In this document: positions 26,953 through 36,155 of the stretch, piece by piece
Layout: every line of letters begins with the position of its first letter
How positions within the stretch are numbered: the first letter of the stretch is position 1
DNA from: Alteromonadaceae bacterium
GTDB taxonomy: Bacteria; Pseudomonadota; Gammaproteobacteria; Enterobacterales; Alteromonadaceae
NCBI GenBank assembly: GCA_014872785.1
Contig: WKFJ01000054.1
Coordinates: forward strand, 1 to 64,000
Direction: 5' to 3'
Length of the DNA: 64,000 nt
Notes under the pieces: model-generated
Database searches by the model: none
Told to the model about the DNA's origin: nothing
What the model saw: only the letters and a program-made list of their open reading frames with translations
Made by a program: the position numbers and the translations under genes

Positions 26953-28944
26953 CTATAGCGACTTTTTGAAAGCCTTTAGGGTTTGTCGCATTGCTTTTAT
27001 GCGTTCCCGTGAAGGTGTTTGCACCTGGTATGTAACTTGGTTAAATTGCTCGGTAAGCGTTAGAAAAAGCTCACGTTGCTGAACCGAAAGCTGCTGAGCG
27101 ATCCGGGTGTAAAATGCCATTGGGGTTTCTTGTCTGGCTCTTACAATATTTTGTTTCGCTAAGTATTTTAGCGACTTCAAATAAAAGTGGAGCGGGTAGT
27201 TATTAATCTTAGGAAACCAAACGCGGTAATTAAATAAAAGAAGGAAAAGGCTGATCACAAATAAAATCGCTAAGAGCAGAAGGGCAATTCTTATCGGTTT
27301 GATTTCCCCAACTAATAGCCTAAAAAGATTTAACTGGCGTTCTTGGTCAAAGCCTAGAACCCATTTACTCCAGAAAAAATCGATATCCGCCAAAACCAAT
27401 CTAATTTCGTTCAAAACCGCCGTATTTCGCCACTTCATTAGGGAAAAAGGTGAGTCTTCTAAAAATGACTCTTCATAAGCTAAGGCGCGTTCCAAGCCGT
27501 AACTGATTCGATCGGGTGCGACAAACCCTGTGGGATCTTTTCGTATCCAACCGATGCCGGGCTGCCATATCTCTACCCAGGCATGGGCGTCATATTGATA
27601 GATGCTCATATATTGCTCTTTACGCATTTCACCGCCTTGGTAACCACCAACGACTCTCGCTGGAATACCTGCAAGTCGCATAATATATGCGTAGGCACTA
27701 GAAAAATGTGCACAAAACCCTGCTTGCTTGTCGAATAAGAAAGTGTCAACAGGATCGAAAGGCATCAAATCAGGCCTTAATGTGTAACTGAAAGGTTCAG
27801 TAAAAAAGAAAGTTTCCACAGCCAAAATAAATGCTTCATTCGATCTGTGTTGCTGTCGCAGTTCGCGAACCCATGCTTTTGTTTTTGGGTTTCCTGTTTC
27901 AGGCACTTGCAAGTTCATATTGACATCAAAATAATCGGAAGCGCCCTTCAGTGGCGTATTTGGGTAAGACTGCACGCTATATTTGAACTTGGTTACTAAA
28001 GGTATTGTGCTTTGGATCTGAAAATCAGGCGACAACCATGTCCGTCTCGTTGTTGTCAGGGGAGCATCTAAAGCAAATAGAAATTGTTGATTCGTCGGCT
28101 CAATAATAACGTCGTATTTGAATTCTTTGCTGTAGTCATAGGCTGGAGACGTTTTGCGCCCCAAACGATAGTTGATTCGTTTCATTTTTTTTCTAGCTTC
28201 ACTGATTCGCCAGGTTTTACCGTCAAAATCCTCAAATACTAATCCGCGCCAATAACGTTGATGGGGGGCAGGGATATTGCCAGAAAATTGCGCGCGAAAC
28301 GCTAAATCACCAGATTGGCTCAGATTGGCAATATCTCCCGGCGTGATTTCCTCTGTTAAGCCAGTTTGTTTGCTTTGTGACGAAGGCATTTTCCAAAGTG
28401 GACTGAGTTGCGGTAAAACTAAAAACAGCAGCACACATATGGGCATCGCCTGTAGCGAAATCTTAATAGAAAGCCAAATTTGCTTTTGTAATGGACGGCT
28501 TGGTGAGATGTGGAATGCGACCGATGACAGTTGCAAAGTAGCAACGAAAGCAAGAAATCCGGCGTAAAAAATAGATTGTTCGAATATGAGTCCGCAGCCA
28601 ATTAGAAAAAACTGTACACAAACTACGATGAAATAGTCTCGGGTGGTATGCATTTGCAGAATTTTTAATGCACATGCCATTACTAATAAATTGACCATGG
28701 CAATCATCAAGCCCGCTTGCCATGTTGTGTACGCCAAGGCAAGTGCACACAAAATAGCGAACAAGTTTATGGTGCGAACGCTCGGGTGATGGATATCAAC
28801 CTTAAAAAACGGAAGTGCTTGTAGAGCCACTGAAATAACGACTAACACAAGTACCCATGTCATTACCGTCGTTAACATAGAAAACGCGAGTAACAAGAAA
28901 CTGATTCCAATTAAAAGCTGAGCCTTCGCATTAGTTGCTTTCAT
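26953..28944 (-). CDS. TgpA-like transglutaminase membrane protein
   Basis: Large membrane-anchored transglutaminase-like protein, 663 aa from the ATG at 28944. That start has AGGAG upstream and overlaps the DUF58 stop (ATGA). An earlier start at 28992 is unnecessary. About six N-terminal membrane segments (DUF3488 region, residues 1-190) precede a periplasmic domain. The transglutaminase core shows the catalytic Cys in AGFCAHFSSAYAY, the His in YDAHAWVEIW and the Asp in KDPTG. One membrane segment and a cytoplasmic tail end the protein. Homologues (TgpA of Pseudomonas) are essential in some species; substrate unknown. Last gene of the moxR operon. Confidence 0.87.
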   Translation of the reverse strand: MKATNAKAQLLIGISFLLLAFSMLTTVMTWVLVLVVISVALQALPFFKVDIHHPSVRTINLFAILCALALAYTTWQAGLMIAMVNLLVMACALKILQMHTTRDYFIVVCVQFFLIGCGLIFEQSIFYAGFLAFVATLQLSSVAFHISPSRPLQKQIWLSIKISLQAMPICVLLFLVLPQLSPLWKMPSSQSKQTGLTEEITPGDIANLSQSGDLAFRAQFSGNIPAPHQRYWRGLVFEDFDGKTWRISEARKKMKRINYRLGRKTSPAYDYSKEFKYDVIIEPTNQQFLFALDAPLTTTRRTWLSPDFQIQSTIPLVTKFKYSVQSYPNTPLKGASDYFDVNMNLQVPETGNPKTKAWVRELRQQHRSNEAFILAVETFFFTEPFSYTLRPDLMPFDPVDTFLFDKQAGFCAHFSSAYAYIMRLAGIPARVVGGYQGGEMRKEQYMSIYQYDAHAWVEIWQPGIGWIRKDPTGFVAPDRISYGLERALAYEESFLEDSPFSLMKWRNTAVLNEIRLVLADIDFFWSKWVLGFDQERQLNLFRLLVGEIKPIRIALLLLAILFVISLFLLLFNYRVWFPKINNYPLHFYLKSLKYLAKQNIVRARQETPMAFYTRIAQQLSVQQRELFLTLTEQFNQVTYQVQTPSRERIKAMRQTLKAFKKSL

Positions 28945-29948
28945 TTTTGCTCTCCTGAATGTTTCGGGAGCAGTGCGAGTTGTGTAAGGCACAGATTCAT
29001 ATGTTCGTCGCCACTGCCGGGAACGATAGTGTGAGTCGGCAATGCTAAACCATATTCGACTTTTTGATGTGCTAGTTGCAGCACTAAATAGGTAAGTTGG
29101 CTTATTGCTGTTTCGTAATCAACGTCTGAAAACTGTTGGATGTCTAGCCAAACAGTGCTGCCCTTATCTTCTACATATGTTTTGCTAAGCCAGTCTCCGC
29201 CTTTGGCGACTTGTTTCCATGCAACATGCTGCATGGGCTCACCCTTTTGGTAGCTTTTTAAGCTATCAAAATCATCGCTTCCTGCAATAAGGCTGGGCAC
29301 GGACTCGCTATTTTCTTCCCCTTGCAGATTTTTAGGACGCAGTGCAGTAGACACCGGGGTTGGGTAAACGATAATTTTGCTTTCAAAGTTAAGGTGTGTC
29401 CAACATCGATATAAGCCAAGCGGATAGAAATTTTCAAAAGTTAAACGAGGAAGTTCTATTTCACCACGTTCCTTGGTTGCCAGCGATATCCCGACTGGAT
29501 TGGTAAAGTCATTAGGGTCCAAGGTTATTGAGGTGTCTTGTTGCCACCAACTCACATGAATATTGCCTTCTACTTGGTTGGGAATGAAATCTTGGTTATC
29601 GTTGTCGCCAATCCAAATGGGAATATTTAACTCTTCTCCTGCAAAAACTGATTTGGTTTTACCAATGTGAATTTGTAATTTGGCGAAATTAGCAAAGCTA
29701 CTGAGCAGTGTTACCAGAAATATGGAGACGAGAAAAAATGACAACAACAACATCATGTTGTTTCGGTAATTAGTACCTAGAATAAAGAGAAGCCCCGACA
29801 TCATTAAAAACCACCTGCCAAAGCGAGATGGGAATATAAATATGTTCGACATATCTAATTGATAGGCTCTTTGCTTAGGAATGCGCCCAGTTAACCAACG
29901 CTCCATCCTGTTAGCCCACCAATTCCTAATTGGAGCGGTAATACTCAT
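28941..29948 (-). CDS. DUF58 domain protein
   Basis: A 335-aa protein with two N-terminal membrane segments (about 45-85), a beta-rich middle part and a C-terminal DUF58 region containing the characteristic GSDDFDSLKSYQKGEPMQHVAWKQ-type stretch. DUF58 proteins accompany MoxR ATPases and are thought to bind or present their clients. The gene lies 2 bases after moxR and overlaps the transglutaminase gene. No von Willebrand factor A genes are present, so this is a minimal three-gene version of the MoxR locus. Confidence 0.88.
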   Translation of the reverse strand: MSITAPIRNWWANRMERWLTGRIPKQRAYQLDMSNIFIFPSRFGRWFLMMSGLLFILGTNYRNNMMLLLSFFLVSIFLVTLLSSFANFAKLQIHIGKTKSVFAGEELNIPIWIGDNDNQDFIPNQVEGNIHVSWWQQDTSITLDPNDFTNPVGISLATKERGEIELPRLTFENFYPLGLYRCWTHLNFESKIIVYPTPVSTALRPKNLQGEENSESVPSLIAGSDDFDSLKSYQKGEPMQHVAWKQVAKGGDWLSKTYVEDKGSTVWLDIQQFSDVDYETAISQLTYLVLQLAHQKVEYGLALPTHTIVPGSGDEHMNLCLTQLALLPKHSGEQK

Positions 29949-29950
29949 TA

Positions 29951-30868
29951 TTAGGCCGCTAAGGTGTCCACACGCGACAGTAACAAGTCGGAAAATACGT
30001 GAGAGGTTGCCGAATCAGAATAGGCACTGCGCAAACGGTGTTCTGCAACCGATGGCAATATTGCTTGTACATCCTCTGGTAATACGTAACTTCTACCTGC
30101 AAGTAATGCCCATGCTTTTGCTGCTAACAAAAGGCTTTTACTGGCTCTAGGGGATAATGGGTTAGGAAAGTCTTCTGATTCTCTGGTGTAAGTGACAAGC
30201 CGCAATATGTACTCAACAATGGCGCTAGAGGCGCTCACTTTTAGCACTTCTTGGTGTAGCCGGGTTTGAGCTTCCGATGATATCACGTTGTTAATAGAGT
30301 CTAAGGTGTGCTCTTCGAGTTCCATTAACATAGTTTTTTCCGATTGCCAGTCAGGGAACCCCAGTTGGATACGCATAAAAAAGCGATCTAACTGGGATTC
30401 TGGTAACGGATACGTGCCCGACTGGTGCGTTGGGTTTTGGGTTGCGATGACGAAAAACGGGTCGGGCAGGGAATAGGTCTCACCATCAATACTGACTTGT
30501 TTTTCTTCCATCGCTTCTAACAAAGCACTTTGCGTTTTTGGGCTGGCTCGATTAATTTCATCAGCCAATAAGATTTGGGAAAACACCGGACCTTGGTGAA
30601 ATACAAATCGTTTTGCCTCAGAGTCAAAAATATTCACGCCTAGAATGTCGGCAGGTAGTAAATCTGAAGTGAATTGTACTCGCGAAAGTTGTAAACCAAG
30701 AGTGCTAGCAATCGCATGAGCCAGGCTGGTTTTACCCATGCCAGGTAAGTCTTCAATTAGAAGGTGTCCTCTGCATAAGAGGCAAGTTAAGGCTAATTTG
30801 ACTTGGGTTTGCTTTCCCAGAACGACCTTTGATATTTCCCGTATCGCTAAATCTAAGCTTTGATCCAT
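29951..30868 (-). CDS. MoxR-family AAA ATPase
   Basis: AAA+ ATPase of the MoxR group, 305 aa, probably a chaperone for maturation of envelope or metal-containing complexes. Walker A is in DLPGMGKT (40-47), Walker B in ILLADEINRASPKTQSALLEAMEE, sensor 1 in VIATQNP, and the C-terminal lid contains PLSPRASKSLLLAAKAWA. It is the promoter-proximal gene of the moxR-DUF58-transglutaminase operon. Confidence 0.92.
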   Translation of the reverse strand: MDQSLDLAIREISKVVLGKQTQVKLALTCLLCRGHLLIEDLPGMGKTSLAHAIASTLGLQLSRVQFTSDLLPADILGVNIFDSEAKRFVFHQGPVFSQILLADEINRASPKTQSALLEAMEEKQVSIDGETYSLPDPFFVIATQNPTHQSGTYPLPESQLDRFFMRIQLGFPDWQSEKTMLMELEEHTLDSINNVISSEAQTRLHQEVLKVSASSAIVEYILRLVTYTRESEDFPNPLSPRASKSLLLAAKAWALLAGRSYVLPEDVQAILPSVAEHRLRSAYSDSATSHVFSDLLLSRVDTLAA

Positions 30869-31007
30869 AATTCACAGCGTACTCATTAATTATATGTATC
30901 AGCTTAGCGGACAGTTGCTTAATGCGTCTAGGTGAAGCAGAAAATTACTTAATGTGATTTGTGAAACATTTCACAGGAAAATAGAAAGCGCGTGTGTTTG
31001 TATTGTC

Positions 31008-31030
31008 AAAAAAGGGAAGTGAGACTTCCC
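31008..31030 (-). terminator. Intrinsic terminator of the H-NS-like gene
   Basis: A 7-bp stem (GGGAAGT 31014-31020 with ACTTCCC 31024-31030) with a 3-base loop is followed on the minus strand by six T. It lies just after the H-NS-like stop codon. Confidence 0.85.
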
Positions 31031-31046
31031 TCGAGGAATTATTTGA

Positions 31047-31445
31047 TTAGACGGAAAGGTCTTCCAGTGTTTTACCCGATGCAAGTGCTTCACTGAACAC
31101 CTTTGGCATTCTACCAATACCGGTCCAATTATGGGTTTCACCTTCTTCATCAGTGATGCTGTATTTAACCGGTCTTTTTTGCCCAGCTCTTTTTGATAAT
31201 GGAGGGACATTAGCTGCTGTTAAATCCTCATAGGATATACCTGCGTCTAGCAACTGTTTTTGTATTTCGGCAATCTTGGCAAGTTTTTCCGCTTCTTGTT
31301 TCTGTTTTTCTTCTTCTTTTAATTTTCTTGTTTCAATTATATTTCTTAATTTAACAAGTACTTCTTCCAATTCTTCTAGAGTGAGGTCTTTTACCGCGCC
31401 TTGTAAACGACGACCGTGTGTTAATGTCTTTAAAAACTCATTCAT
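31047..31445 (-). CDS. H-NS family nucleoid-associated protein
   Basis: Histone-like silencer of AT-rich DNA, 132 aa. The start is the ATG at 31445; an AGGGTG ribosome-binding site overlaps the in-frame GTG at 31454, so the longer form is unlikely. The N-terminal part is a helical oligomerisation region with a Lys/Glu-rich coiled coil (about 15-65). The C-terminal DNA-binding domain has HNWTGIGRMPKVF, matching the TWTGxGRxP loop of H-NS. It is a monocistronic gene with its own terminator. A plausible target is the AT-rich island at 4977-8210, by general knowledge of H-NS only. Confidence 0.9.
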   Translation of the reverse strand: MNEFLKTLTHGRRLQGAVKDLTLEELEEVLVKLRNIIETRKLKEEEKQKQEAEKLAKIAEIQKQLLDAGISYEDLTAANVPPLSKRAGQKRPVKYSITDEEGETHNWTGIGRMPKVFSEALASGKTLEDLSV

Positions 31446-31524
31446 TGGTGACACCCTGGCGTTATTTTTTGTATGTTTGGTATGAATTAACCAAATTTTT
31501 CAAATTAATATTCTGCTCATTATT

Positions 31525-31558
31525 AAAAATAAAAAATGCGGTAATTAACCGCATTTTT
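31525..31558 (-). terminator. Intrinsic terminator of the ETF-QO gene
   Basis: An 11-bp stem (31532-31542 with 31548-31558, AAAAATGCGGT/ACCGCATTTTT) with a 5-base loop precedes a T-rich stretch on the minus strand. It separates the ETF-QO gene from the H-NS-like gene. Confidence 0.87.
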
Positions 31559-31592
31559 AGAATATATGTTTAGAAATTTAAAAAATCAATAA

Positions 31593-33245
31593 TTACATAT
31601 TTGGATAATTAGGGCCGCCAGTACCTTCCGGTGTAACCCAACGGATATTTTGCGAAGGATCTTTGATGTCGCAGGTTTTACAATGTATACAGTTTTGGCC
31701 GTTAATTTGTAATGATTTTTCACCCGAGTCACTTTCTACAATCTCGTAAACGCCGGCAGGACAATATCTTTGAGCTGGCTCATCGAATTGTTTCAGATTC
31801 ACAGCAATCGGAACGTTAGTATCCTTGAGTTGTAGGTGACAAGGCTGATCCTCTTCATGGGTGGTATTCGACAAAAATACCGATGAAAGCCTATCAAAAC
31901 TTAATTTACCGTCAGGTTTAGTATATTGGATTTTCGGCGAACTCTCAGCGGTCGTAAGTTGCTCGTGATCAACTGCCATATCAGTTAATTTAAAAAGCGC
32001 TTTACCACCTAAAATGTTTTGTTCGAAGGTGTTATATGCGCCGCCCCAAAATGTACCAAATTTATGAATAGCGGCTCCAAAATTTTTAGAACTGTCTAAT
32101 TCTTCATACAACCAAGAGGCTTTAAACTTCTTATCTAATTGCTCAGCAACATCATTATGAGAAACATTTTCTTTACTGATATTTTCCATAATCGTTTCGG
32201 CAATTAACATCCCCGATTTCATTGCGGTGTGGTTACCTTTGATTTTGGCAAAATTTAACGTTCCAGCATTACATCCCGCTAAAAATCCACCCGGGAAAGC
32301 CATTTTAGCCATGGCATTTAATCCGCCCTTTGTCAGTGCTCGAGCACCGTAACAAACGCGCTTACCACCTTCTAAATATTGCTTGTATACAGGATGGTGT
32401 TTTAAACGTTGAAATTCTTCAAACGGGCTCAAATGTGGGTTGCTGTAATTTAAATCTACAATTAAGCCCACCAATATTTGGTTGTTTTCGGCATGATATA
32501 AATAAGCCCCACCACTGGCACCTGATAGTGGCCAGCCAGCTGAGTGTACAACTAACCCCTCTTGATGGTTCTCCGCCGGTACGTCCCAGATTTCTTTAAA
32601 ACCAATGGCGTAATGTTGTGGGGTACTGTTTTGGTCGAGGTTGAATTTTTCGATTAATTCTTTGCCTAGATGACCGCGAGAGCCTTCGGCAAAAACGGTG
32701 TATTTAGCCCGAAGTTCCATACCAGGCATGAATGAATCTTTCTGTTCACCATTGATGCCAATGCCCATATCACCAGTGATAACGCCCGCTACACTGCCAT
32801 CTTCATTATAAAGTACTTCCGACGCAGGAAAACCTGGAAAAATTTCAACACCCAGTTGCTCGGCTTGTTCCGCTAACCAACGACACACGTTACCCATACT
32901 GACGATGTAATTGCCTTCGTTATGCATAGTTTTTGGCGTCGTAAAACCCGGGAGCTTCACGCTTTTAGATTCATTAGTAAGGAGATATATGTCATCGCCT
33001 TTGACCGCCGTGTTCAGAGGCGCCCCTAAATCTTTGTAATTAGGGAACAACTCGGCCAGTGCTTTGGGTTCAAATACGGCTCCAGAGAGGATATGCGCAC
33101 CTACTTCTGAGCCTTTTTCAACGACACAGACCATCAGTTCGGTGTCGGCTTCCTGAGCAAGTTGCATCAATCTGCAGGCGGTCGCTAGACCAGAAGGACC
33201 TGCACCCACAATGACAACGTCAAATTCCATAGATTCGCGTTCCAA
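31593..33245 (-). CDS. Electron transfer flavoprotein-ubiquinone oxidoreductase
   Basis: Inner-membrane-associated flavoprotein that passes electrons from ETF to ubiquinone. The start is placed at a TTG at 33245: it lies 8 bases after a GAGGAG site and yields MERESMEFDVVIVGAGPSG, matching the usual N-terminus of bacterial ETF-QO. The upstream TTG at 33260 overlaps that site. The 550-aa protein has the FAD-binding GAGPSG, GAHILSGAVFEP, a GWPLSGASGGAYLYH region, and a C-terminal 4Fe-4S cluster domain (CPAGVYEIV..., CIHCKTCDIKDP) ending GGPNYPNM. It is divergent from etfBA, which encodes its electron donor. Confidence 0.95.
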   Translation of the reverse strand: MERESMEFDVVIVGAGPSGLATACRLMQLAQEADTELMVCVVEKGSEVGAHILSGAVFEPKALAELFPNYKDLGAPLNTAVKGDDIYLLTNESKSVKLPGFTTPKTMHNEGNYIVSMGNVCRWLAEQAEQLGVEIFPGFPASEVLYNEDGSVAGVITGDMGIGINGEQKDSFMPGMELRAKYTVFAEGSRGHLGKELIEKFNLDQNSTPQHYAIGFKEIWDVPAENHQEGLVVHSAGWPLSGASGGAYLYHAENNQILVGLIVDLNYSNPHLSPFEEFQRLKHHPVYKQYLEGGKRVCYGARALTKGGLNAMAKMAFPGGFLAGCNAGTLNFAKIKGNHTAMKSGMLIAETIMENISKENVSHNDVAEQLDKKFKASWLYEELDSSKNFGAAIHKFGTFWGGAYNTFEQNILGGKALFKLTDMAVDHEQLTTAESSPKIQYTKPDGKLSFDRLSSVFLSNTTHEEDQPCHLQLKDTNVPIAVNLKQFDEPAQRYCPAGVYEIVESDSGEKSLQINGQNCIHCKTCDIKDPSQNIRWVTPEGTGGPNYPNM

Positions 33246-33591
33246 TGTATTTCTCCTCAAAATTAGTTTTCGGGTAAAGAGGTAATAGTGCTCTTATTCT
33301 TATGTTTGTATTGTTGCGTTATTTTAGCGACTTAGTTTAAGTAATAACCATGACCAGTTACATCAAAGTTAAAAAAATATTTATGTAATAAAGTCATATG
33401 TTTGCACTTGAATTTCCACTATACGAATAAACAATTATCTTCACAGTATTAAAATATTGTAAATTAAATGTATTGGTTTTGTCTCTTCTTAGTTGACGTT
33501 TACGTTAACAGTAAGTACATTGCCGAGTCGAAAAAGTAATGTGCCCTACATACGGTGCGGCTATAAGCACCATGAATAATATGAGGTTGTA
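33246..33591. other. Divergent intergenic region between ETF-QO and etfBA
   Basis: 346 bases with no gene. It must hold the promoters of both the leftward ETF-QO gene and the rightward etfBA operon. The etfB-proximal part carries a good promoter match and an imperfect palindrome. Nothing clear stands out on the ETF-QO side. Confidence 0.6.
33493..33521 (+). promoter_or_regulatory. Candidate etfBA promoter with overlapping palindrome
   Basis: The -35 TTGACG (33493-33498) and -10 TACATT (33516-33521) are separated by 17 bases. The spacer contains GTTTACGTTAAC, which matches its own reverse complement at 10 of 12 positions. A palindrome here would suit a repressor or MerR-type activator. The ACGTTTACGT-like sequence resembles sites reported for LiuR, a regulator of branched-chain amino-acid and ETF genes, as recalled and not verified. 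Confidence 0.5.
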
Positions 33592-34341
33592 ATGAAAGTA
33601 CTCGTTCCCGTGAAACGTGTTATTGACTATAACGTGAAGGTAAGAGTAAACGCTGAAAACACAGCGGTTGACTTAACCAACACTAAAATGTCAATTAATC
33701 CTTTTTGTGAAATTGCCGTTGAAGAAGCTGTTCGTCTTAAAGAAAAAGGTACCGCAACGGAAGTTGTCGTCGTATCCATCGGTGATAAAAGTTGCCAAGA
33801 GCAAATTAGAACTGCATTAGCATTAGGCGCAGATCGAGGCATTCAAATAGATACAGATGTAAATCTGGACTCATTACAAGTCGCTAAGTTACTCGCGAAG
33901 GTTGTGGAAGAAGAAGAGCCGGGTCTGGTTATTCTAGGCAAGCAGTCTATTGATTCAGACAACAACCAAACCGGTCAGATGCTTGCAGCACTTTGCGGTT
34001 TACCACAAGGCACTTTCGCATCAGAGGTAGCCATCGAGGGTGACGCTGTAAGTGTAACCCGCGAAGTTGACGGTGGCTTGCAAACCGTGAAACTTGCGTT
34101 ACCCGCCATTGTAACGACTGACTTGCGTTTAAATGAACCGCGTTATGCGTCTTTACCTAACATTATGAAAGCCAAGCGCAAGCCTTTAGCTGTTAAGTCT
34201 GCTGCCGACTTTGGGGTGGCGTTAGAGTCAAAAGTTAAAGTGTTAAAAGTAACTCCGCCTGCAGAAAGACAAGGTGGCATCAAGGTCGCTGATGTGGCTG
34301 AGCTAGTAGACAAATTAAAAACAGAAGCGAAGGTGATCTAA
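33592..34341 (+). CDS. etfB: Electron transfer flavoprotein beta subunit
   Basis: AMP-binding small subunit of ETF, 249 aa. It takes electrons from acyl-CoA and other dehydrogenases together with EtfA. Family features are [19 protein letters not shown] at the start, [32 protein letters not shown], and the ETF-beta signature [45 protein letters not shown] (from about 160). Its stop overlaps the etfA start (TAATG). Confidence 0.97.
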   Translation: MKVLVPVKRVIDYNVKVRVNAENTAVDLTNTKMSINPFCEIAVEEAVRLKEKGTATEVVVVSIGDKSCQEQIRTALALGADRGIQIDTDVNLDSLQVAKLLAKVVEEEEPGLVILGKQSIDSDNNQTGQMLAALCGLPQGTFASEVAIEGDAVSVTREVDGGLQTVKLALPAIVTTDLRLNEPRYASLPNIMKAKRKPLAVKSAADFGVALESKVKVLKVTPPAERQGGIKVADVAELVDKLKTEAKVI

Positions 34342-35267
34342 TGGCGATTCTTGTATATGCAGAGCACGATAATGCTCATTTGAAATCTGAAACATCTAAG
34401 ATGATCAACGCAGCAGGCCAAATGGGTGGTGATATTCACGTTTTGGTCGCGGGTGAAAATTGCCAAGCTATTGCTGAAGACGCAGCAAAAATCGCTGGAG
34501 TACAAAAAGTAATAGTTGCTGATGCAGCTGCTTATAAAGATCAATTAGCGGAAAACATTGCTGACCTAGTTCTTGAAGTAGGTGAAGGCTATTCGCACAT
34601 TTTAGCTGCGGCAACCACTACGGGTAAAAACTTCATGCCACGTGTGGCGGCTTTACTCGATGTTGCTCAAATTTCTGACATAATTGCTGTTGAATCTGGC
34701 GATACCTTTGTTCGTCCAATATATGCAGGTAACGCGATTGCGACTGTGCAAAGTGAAGATAACGTAAAGGTTATTACAGTACGTGCGAGCGCTTTTGATG
34801 CATCAGCAGAGCAAGATGCGGCTCCGGTTGAAGCGTCTGGCAGCGTTATTGAGTCTGCGAAGTCTGAATTCGTATCACAAGAGCTCACAGAATCAGAGCG
34901 TCCTGAACTGACGGCGGCTGATGTGATTATCTCTGGTGGGCGTGGTATGCAAAATGGTGATAACTTTGCGTTGTTAAACGGTATTGCAGACAAATTAGGC
35001 GCCGCAATTGGTGCCTCTCGTGCAGCAGTAGACGCTGGTTTCGTACCAAATGACATGCAGGTTGGTCAAACCGGTAAGATAGTAGCTCCTCAGTTGTATA
35101 TTGCAGTCGGTATCTCCGGCGCAATACAGCATTTAGCCGGCATGAAGGACTCTAAAGTGATTGTCGCTATAAACAAAGACGAAGAAGCGCCTATCTTCCA
35201 AGTTGCCGATTATGGCTTGGTAGGTGATTTATTCGAGGTGCTTCCTGAGTTAGAATCTTCCTTATAA
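34341..35267 (+). CDS. etfA: Electron transfer flavoprotein alpha subunit
   Basis: FAD-binding large subunit of ETF, 308 aa. The C-terminal FAD domain shows [37 protein letters not shown], and [18 protein letters not shown], all standard ETF-alpha motifs. It overlaps etfB by one base and ends at a strong terminator. Together with the divergent ETF-QO gene it forms a complete route from ETF to quinone. Confidence 0.97.
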   Translation: MAILVYAEHDNAHLKSETSKMINAAGQMGGDIHVLVAGENCQAIAEDAAKIAGVQKVIVADAAAYKDQLAENIADLVLEVGEGYSHILAAATTTGKNFMPRVAALLDVAQISDIIAVESGDTFVRPIYAGNAIATVQSEDNVKVITVRASAFDASAEQDAAPVEASGSVIESAKSEFVSQELTESERPELTAADVIISGGRGMQNGDNFALLNGIADKLGAAIGASRAAVDAGFVPNDMQVGQTGKIVAPQLYIAVGISGAIQHLAGMKDSKVIVAINKDEEAPIFQVADYGLVGDLFEVLPELESSL

Positions 35268-35283
35268 GAACGCCACACTAATG

Positions 35284-35312
35284 AAAAGGTGCCGTTTGGC
35301 ACCTTTTTTTTT
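35284..35312 (+). terminator. Intrinsic terminator of etfBA
   Basis: An 8-bp stem (AAGGTGCC 35286-35293 with GGCACCTT 35298-35305), GTTT loop and nine T (35304-35312). A textbook terminator. Confidence 0.95.
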
Positions 35313-35323
35313 GAGGAAAAATA

Positions 35324-35587
35324 ATGAAAAAAATGAAATTAATAACTATTGCCGCTATAGCAACTATGGTACTTAGTGGATGCAGCAAATTGACTCAAAA
35401 AAATTATGACTCGCTTGAAATGGGTATGACGCAAGAGCAGGTCGAGGAAATTATCGGCTCAGCAGACAACTGTTCTGAAACCCTAGGAACCCGTTCATGC
35501 CTATGGGGAAGTGAAGAGGGAACTTATGTAAAAGTTAGCTTTGTCGCTAAAAGAGCCGTCACTTTCAGCCACGAAGGCTTAAAATAA
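35324..35587 (+). CDS. Small DUF3862/BamE-like lipoprotein
   Basis: An 87-aa lipoprotein precursor with lipobox LSGC (Cys20, then Ser). The mature part (YDSLEMGMTQEQVEEIIG, paired Cys in CSETLGTRSC, then VKVSFVAKRAVTFSHEGL) follows the short SmpA/BamE-type fold annotated as DUF3862. The MTxEQV turn is the family hallmark. Function unknown; probably envelope-located. The two Cys may form a disulfide. It lies just after the etfBA terminator with a GAGGA site before the ATG. Confidence 0.75.
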   Translation: MKKMKLITIAAIATMVLSGCSKLTQKNYDSLEMGMTQEQVEEIIGSADNCSETLGTRSCLWGSEEGTYVKVSFVAKRAVTFSHEGLK

Positions 35588-35690
35588 ATCAGACTATTTG
35601 CAAACGAATGCATATGTTTTTTGTTTCCAATTAAATGGAAAAGGTTTAACTTATGCGGAAATTTCAAATGTGACAATTGGTAAGAGATTG

Positions 35691-36155
35691 ATGGCGAAAA
35701 CTAAAGAGCAACTATATGCAGAGTTAGCGCAAGAAGTAGAAGCAATTTTGGAAGGTGAAACTGACCTAATCGCTAACCTGGCCAACGTGAGTTCGTTGGT
35801 ATGGAATAAGTTACCCGACGTAAATTGGGCTGGTTTTTACTTGCTCAAAGGCGAACAGTTAGTGCTAGGCCCCTTTCAAGGCAAGCCTGCTTGTGTGCGC
35901 ATTCCAGTGGGCAGAGGTGTCTGTGGTGCTGCTGCCAAAACACTTGTTCCTCAAATCGTAGAAGACGTGCATCAGTTTGAAGGGCATATCGCATGTGATT
36001 ATGCGTCTAACTCTGAAGCTGTGCTACCAATCATCGTGAATGGTGAGTTGTTGGGCGTAATGGATTTAGATAGTCCCAAGCTGGCGAGATTCGATAAAGT
36101 CGACCAAGATGGTTTACAAAAAGTCGCTGACATTTTACAGAGCGCACTCGCGTGA
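35691..36155 (+). CDS. msrC: Free methionine-(R)-sulfoxide reductase (GAF domain)
   Basis: Single GAF-domain enzyme that reduces free Met-R-sulfoxide. The start is the ATG at 35691 (154 aa); the frame extends upstream to 35598 but that part does not match the family. Active-site cysteines are Cys68, Cys78 and Cys102 within CVRIPVGRGVCG and HIACDYASNSE, corresponding to the three conserved Cys of E. coli YebR/MsrC. It is followed, with a 4-base overlap, by a small acidic protein, then proQ and prc; a YebR-type gene also lies upstream of proQ-prc in E. coli. Confidence 0.9.
   Translation: MAKTKEQLYAELAQEVEAILEGETDLIANLANVSSLVWNKLPDVNWAGFYLLKGEQLVLGPFQGKPACVRIPVGRGVCGAAAKTLVPQIVEDVHQFEGHIACDYASNSEAVLPIIVNGELLGVMDLDSPKLARFDKVDQDGLQKVADILQSALA

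Noticed and set aside
34667-35056. 129-aa minus-strand frame inside etfA
   Set aside because: It lies wholly within a well-supported gene, has shadow-frame composition (Ser/Ala-rich) and no start signal.
35598-35690. N-terminal extension of MsrC
   Set aside because: The extra 31 residues do not resemble the family; the ATG at 35691 gives the normal GAF-domain start.
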